A stretch of 13,253 nucleotides of DNA from Blastomyces gilchristii SLH14081. Lineage: Eukaryota > Ascomycota > Eurotiomycetes > Onygenales > Ajellomycetaceae. The position numbers and the translations under genes are program-made. The notes under the pieces were generated by a model. It did no database searches. It was not told where the DNA came from and saw only the letters and a list, made by a program, of their open reading frames with translations. Each line of letters opens with the position of its first letter. The stretch's first letter is position 1. Below, in pieces: positions 9,886 through 13,253 of the stretch. Location of the stretch: assembly GCF_000003855.2 (NCBI RefSeq), contig NW_003101639.1:159662-172914 (forward strand), in the 5' to 3' direction.

Positions 9886-10143
9886 TGTAAGAATAAGTGC
9901 TCACAGGCAATTATTCAGGTGTTTGCAGCTTGACATGATATGTACTGTTAACTACTAGAAGTATTCACAGTAGAAAGATAAAATGTAGAAATTAAATATA
10001 TAATAGTATTCAAGCTGAGTTATGAATAGTATTCATGAACTTCAGTCTATATAGTTGTGTGTAGTCAAGGGCCGCTAGCCCTATTGATTACATGAGAGAT
10101 AGGAATAGAGGTAAAGGATCCGCAAGGAGCGGGATTTCTTACA
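9886..10143 (-). repeat. Gypsy LTR, right (5' LTR of the element)
   Basis: 258 bases, gap-free match to 2897-3154 with about 26 differences, all transitions. Here the inner half is the mutated one and the outer 40 bases keep CpG and GG (GGATCCGC, GAGCGGG). Confidence 0.95.
10047..10054 (-). promoter_or_regulatory. Candidate TATA box in the 5' LTR
   Basis: CTATATAG, present at the same place in the other LTR (3058-3065). It lies about 90 bases into the LTR as transcribed and would place a start near 10020-10025. Motif only; an AT-rich background makes chance likely. Confidence 0.3.
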
Positions 10144-10148
10144 TGCTG
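10144..10148 (+). repeat. Target-site duplication, right copy
   Basis: TGCTG directly after the right LTR, identical to 2892-2896. Confidence 0.9.
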
Positions 10149-10339
10149 ATAATAAGTCTGTCATAGAGTTATTCTCTTCCGAAGCAATTTCACACTACTT
10201 GAAGTATATAGAGGTTTATTTCCACATTCTTTGAGATCTTGTTCACAAGAATGAGATATCTATTCAATATGTTCCATCTTCTGAGAACACGGCGGATAGG
10301 CTTACTAAACCACTTGAAACATTGAAATATACACATTGA
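10149..10339 (+). pseudogene. Copia pol: RNase H end, second segment
   Basis: Continues the frame broken at 2896: DNKSVIELFSSEAISHYLK, then KNEISIQYVPSSEN and TADRLTKPLE, the standard end of Copia RNase H (family: ADxxTKPL). One internal TGA lies where copy B also has a stop, and the natural TGA is at 10337-10339. CpG is kept at about 10179, 10291 and 10294. The stop codon is also the first three bases of the proposed Copia LTR. Confidence 0.88.
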
Positions 10340-10602
10340 AAGGAGAATATTAAGATGAGAGAGATAGAGAGATAGAGGGATAAAAAATAATGATTCTTAT
10401 GACTGATTTTTCATTGCTACATATTTTCCAGTCATTTTTTATATCTGTACTTGATTTGAAGGTGAATTTTGTATATAGCATCATGTATAGTTACTCTGAT
10501 AAGTGAGGATATCAGGTCATGTGATCTGGCTTATTAATTCTTCCATTATATAACTTTTCACAAGCTAGCAATCTTTCAATCATAAAAGCTTTACACCTTT
10601 CA
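10337..10602 (+). repeat. Copia LTR, copy A (3' LTR)
   Basis: Proposed as 266 bases bounded by TGAAAGG and CCTTTCA, a seven-base terminal inverted repeat. The 3' boundary is firm: similarity to copy B ends there and LINE sequence follows. The 5' boundary rests on the inverted repeat alone, since no other LTR of this copy is in the window and no clear polypurine tract precedes it; a start about 10 bases further in is possible. Confidence 0.6.
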
Positions 10603-11420
10603 TGAGTAATTCTTATAAAATCTAATAGAAAAACTTCAATTTCTAAGTTATATAGAGTAATATCTCTATTAAACTGTCTAGAAAAGATTTTAGAAAAGAT
10701 AATAGTTACTTAACTATCTTTTATAAACTCTATTAATAATTCTCTTCTATTTAGTGAATAAATGAGAGATAGAAAATAATACTCTGTAATTAATACTATT
10801 CTCTCAGTTATTTATAATATTTCAATAATAAAGTATGAAGATCTGGTCTCAACTGCAGTTTTTATTAATATAAAAGATATATTTAATTATATTTCAAAGT
10901 CAAAGTTAATTCAGACTTTAAAGATATTAAAAATATCACTTTCTCTAATAAAATAAATTAACTATTTTATATCTAAAAGAATTATATAACTAATTCTTGA
11001 TGAAATAAAATAAGACAAGACTGAGATAAAAATAGAAGTACTGTAAGAATCTTCAATCTCACTTATTTTATTTACAATATATACTGCATATCTATTCAAG
11101 AATAGAGATATGAAAATAGTGAGATCTTTAAGTTATATAAATAATATTAATCTAGTCTATAGATCAAAAATAATTAAAGAGAATTTAAAAGTGATTGAAA
11201 AAGCAGTAAAGAAAATCTTTATTAAAGTAGATATTAATTAAATTTAATTTAATATAAATAAAACTGAGTTAATTCATTTCTTTTTCAGATTCAAGAAGAA
11301 AGAACTATATCTAACTCTTTTAAATAGAGAGATTAAACTCAGTTTAAATATTAAATAATTAGAAGTATAATTAAACTTCAAGTTGAATTTTAAATATTAT
11401 ATTCAACAAAGAACTATTTG
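10603..11420 (+). mobile_element. Tad1-like LINE, RT fragment (copy 2)
   Basis: An 818-base LINE piece caught between the 3' ends of Copia A and Copia B. It starts just upstream of the RT domain and stops at the place equivalent to about position 70 of copy 1. It has neither a LINE 5' end nor an AAT tail, so it is a remnant bounded by other insertions or rearrangement. Confidence 0.85.
10625..11417 (+). pseudogene. LINE reverse transcriptase domain, decayed
   Basis: One frame gives the RT blocks of Tad1-type LINEs in order: YRVISLLNCLEKILEKIIV at about 10640-10697 (family YRPISLL), INIKDIF at about 10864-10884 (first Asp box, Asp to Asn), SSISLILFTIYTAYLF at about 11053-11100 (family GSPLSPILF), and YINNINLVY at 11134-11160 (catalytic YxDD box, both Asp to Asn). 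The C-terminal part matches the first ~70 bases of the window. A family RT makes cDNA on the nicked target; this one has lost its catalytic Asp residues and carries several stops. Confidence 0.85.
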
Positions 11421-11680
11421 TGAAAGATGTAAAGCTTTTGTGATTGAAAGATTGCTAACTTGTGAAAAGTTATATGATGGAAGAATTAGTAAGCCAGATC
11501 ACATGACCTGATATCCTCACTTATCAGAGTAACTATACATAATACTATATATAAAATTCATCTTCAAATCAAGTACAGATACAAAAAATGACTGGAAAAT
11601 ATAGAGTAATGAAAAATCAGTTATGAGAATCATTATTTTTTATCCCTTTATTTCTCTATCTCCTTTATATTCTCTTTTCA
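11421..11680 (-). repeat. Copia LTR, copy B (3' LTR)
   Basis: Reverse complement of 10337-10602; the outer 120 bases differ at only five sites, all transitions. On the plus strand it starts TGAAAG and ends CTTTTCA. 260 bases against 266 in copy A. Confidence 0.6.
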
Positions 11681-13253
11681 ACACATATATTTCAATGTTT
11701 CAAGTGGTTTAATAAGCTCATCCGCCGCATTCTCAGCAGATGAAACATATTGAATAGATATCTCATTCTTGCATATGAGATTCTGAAGGATGTGAAAACA
11801 GACCTCTATATACTTCAAGCAGTGTGGAATTGCTTCAGAAGAGAATAGCTGTATGACAAACTTATTATCAGCATGAATTGTATAAGTCAGATCATTGACT
11901 GTGATGAGAATGAGATGATCATCAGCATTCAGATTGTTGAGATGAGATGAGATGAATTCAGCATCTTCTAGAAGTTCGTGAAGATAGACAAGCTTATATG
12001 CAGTCTCAGAGAATGCAATATATTCAGCCTCTGTTGATGACTTGAAGACCTCTGTTTACCAGCAGCTACGCCATGCAACAGGGCCATCTGCCATGTAGAT
12101 GATATAACTGATAATTGAATGAGATTCTGAATTCCTACCAGCTCAATCAGTATCTGCATATGCTACAGATTCAATTTCAGCATCTCTGTGATAGATTATA
12201 TTCTCATTGATTGAACTCTGTAGATATTGAAGTATACACTTGTATACAGCTCAGTTCTTTGATGTAGACTGAGAGCTGAATTGTTCAAGAAATTCTGCAG
12301 TAAAGCTCATATCAGAATATATATTAGATATCAGATATTACAGAGATCTGATACTAGATTGATAGAATTATAGAATAAATTCTGCTGTGTATATAATCAG
12401 TTTCTTGTCATTATTTATAAAATTGATATTCTTCTTTATAGAAGTGAATATAGAGTAATAGTCATTCATTGAGAACTTTTTCAGAAGATTTCTTATAAAG
12501 AGAAATTAAAATAATATTAATAAAGTTGAATCTCTATCAATCTTCATTCTTAGATAACAGTTGAAATTCTCTACATTTTTAATCTCATAATTAGCAGTGA
12601 TTTTGACTTTGACCCAGTTCAGATCTTTGATTTTCAGGCTGTAGAGATGAATATTATTCACATAGATAATTATATAAATCTATCTTTCATCATGAATAAA
12701 TAGTTCAGTATTATAGAGACTGACACAGAAGTCTGAGTATAAAAGCATCTTTCACAGCTTCTGATATTATAAGAGTACTGCTTACTTAAGACTGTAGAGT
12801 CTCTACATCAACTCATATATAAGATTATCACAGTCTTTATAGAATTCTGTAAATGATTCATATATATCTGTTCATTGACAGACAGTTAACTATTTAAAAA
12901 AGTAGTTATTATATTAATCTGCAGAACATACTATCTCTGAAATGTCAAGATTATCATGAGAGCTCATGAGATGAATACAGAGATAATAAGTGCAAAGATT
13001 CTTGAGTAATTGACTCTCTTCTATTAATGATTTCTGCAGATAACTCAGCAGATCTTATAACAGATAACATTACTTATATTATTGAACTTTTTATCAAATA
13101 CTTATTAACTATGAAGAACACTCATTTATAATATTCTCTTAATCAGTTATCAGATCTCTATCTATTTTAAATAGTTAATCTCTTTAATACAGATCTTATA
13201 ATAATACTTTCATTTCATGAAAGCTTTCATATATGTGAGATTTTCAGGGAGTG
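11678..13253 (-). pseudogene. Copia pol, copy B: RT and RNase H
   Basis: Minus-strand frame ending at TGA 11680-11678. From the right: a weakly recognisable linker upstream of RT (about 12960-13253), then LIYELM and RLYSLK at about 12800-12830 (family RPLYGLK), KMLLYSDFC near 12750, YVNN (family YVDD) near 12660, STEAEY at 12037-12020, and KNEISIQYVSSAEN with IKPLE near 11700-11760. Many TGA and TAA stops. CpG is kept at about 11721, 11724, 11975 and 12070. Copy A and B share some stops and differ in others, so part of the damage came after they separated. Confidence 0.82.

Larger units (their letters stand above)
2892..10148 (-). mobile_element. Ty3/Gypsy chromodomain element, full length, inactivated
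   Basis: Complete LTR retrotransposon of 7247 bases (2897-10143) plus TGCTG duplications on each side. The two 258-bp LTRs start TGTAAGAA and end TTCTTACA. It lies on the minus strand: gag is at the right, the integrase and chromodomain are at the left, and a purine tract (minus strand) touches the left LTR. Domain order gag-PR-RT-RNaseH-IN-chromodomain puts it in the chromovirus group of Ty3/Gypsy (Metaviridae-like, fungal). It interrupts the RNase H region of Copia A. LTR divergence (about 26 of 258, all transitions) mainly reflects RIP-like mutation, so it should not be used as an insertion clock. Confidence 0.95.
2013..10602 (+). mobile_element. Copia element, copy A (split by Gypsy)
   Basis: Ty1/Copia retrotransposon on the plus strand, present as 2013-2896 and 10149-10602. 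The left end is cut by the LINE insertion and the gap is the Gypsy element. The two parts join perfectly: from the Thr codon of STEAEY (2731) to the terminal TGA there are 357 bases once Gypsy and one TSD copy are left out, and copy B has the same 357 bases (12034 down to 11678). The 3' end is placed at CCTTTCA (10596-10602), where similarity to copy B stops and LINE sequence starts. Confidence 0.88.
11421..13253 (-). mobile_element. Copia element, copy B (3' part)
   Basis: Same family as copy A, on the opposite strand, running off the right edge. From 11421 to 12752 it aligns with copy A (10602 back to 2013, Gypsy removed), with no indel in the coding part and a few bases' length difference in the LTR. 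Beyond 12752 it continues into RT sequence that in copy A was replaced by the LINE junction. Confidence 0.88.

Noticed and set aside
11968..12159. Minus-strand open frame of 63 codons
   Set aside because: Out of phase with the Copia B pol frame, which covers the same bases and is anchored by STEAEY and the terminal stop.
1..13253. A new multi-gene defence or metabolic system
   Set aside because: Every kilobase apart from the Gypsy 3' segment is assigned to retrotransposon parts; no non-transposon gene is supported.

Overview
This window holds no intact gene. It is a stack of decayed retrotransposons: two Copia copies, one complete Ty3/Gypsy chromovirus-type element with both LTRs, and two pieces of a Tad1-like LINE. 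Almost every G or C that differs between copies has changed to A or T. The reading frames can still be followed for kilobases because indels are nearly absent. This is the signature of repeat-induced point mutation (RIP) or a RIP-like process, and it fits an AT-rich compartment of a filamentous ascomycete. The species cannot be told from this sequence.

Layout, left to right. 1-2014 (+): 3' part of a Tad1-like LINE (RNase H, C-terminal zinc knuckle, 3' UTR, AAT tail), inserted in a Copia element. 2013-2896 (+): reverse transcriptase/RNase H part of Copia copy A. 2897-10143 (-): Gypsy element with 258-bp LTRs and a 5-bp target duplication, sitting inside Copia A. Its gag-pol (PR, RT, RNase H, integrase, chromodomain) runs from 9853 down to about 4976 in one unbroken frame. 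A further 1.8 kb lies between pol and the left LTR and contains a GC-richer island at about 4081-4380. 10149-10602 (+): end of Copia A and its 3' LTR. 10603-11420 (+): RT domain of a second LINE copy. 11421-13253 (-): Copia copy B, facing the opposite way and running off the window.

History read from the nesting: Copia A was hit by the LINE (junction near 2013) and by Gypsy (between 2896 and 10149). With Gypsy and one TSD copy left out, Copia A and B are colinear to the base across the region I could align. Copia B abuts LINE copy 2. Heavy transition mutation then disabled everything: catalytic Asp codons became Asn and Trp/Arg codons became TGA.

The points most worth checking are the mutation context (CpG and CpC rather than the classic CpA), the polarity of mutation in the two Gypsy LTRs, the spared island, and a possible self-priming arrangement in the Gypsy leader. 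No cellular gene, tRNA, rRNA, CRISPR array or prokaryotic feature was found.
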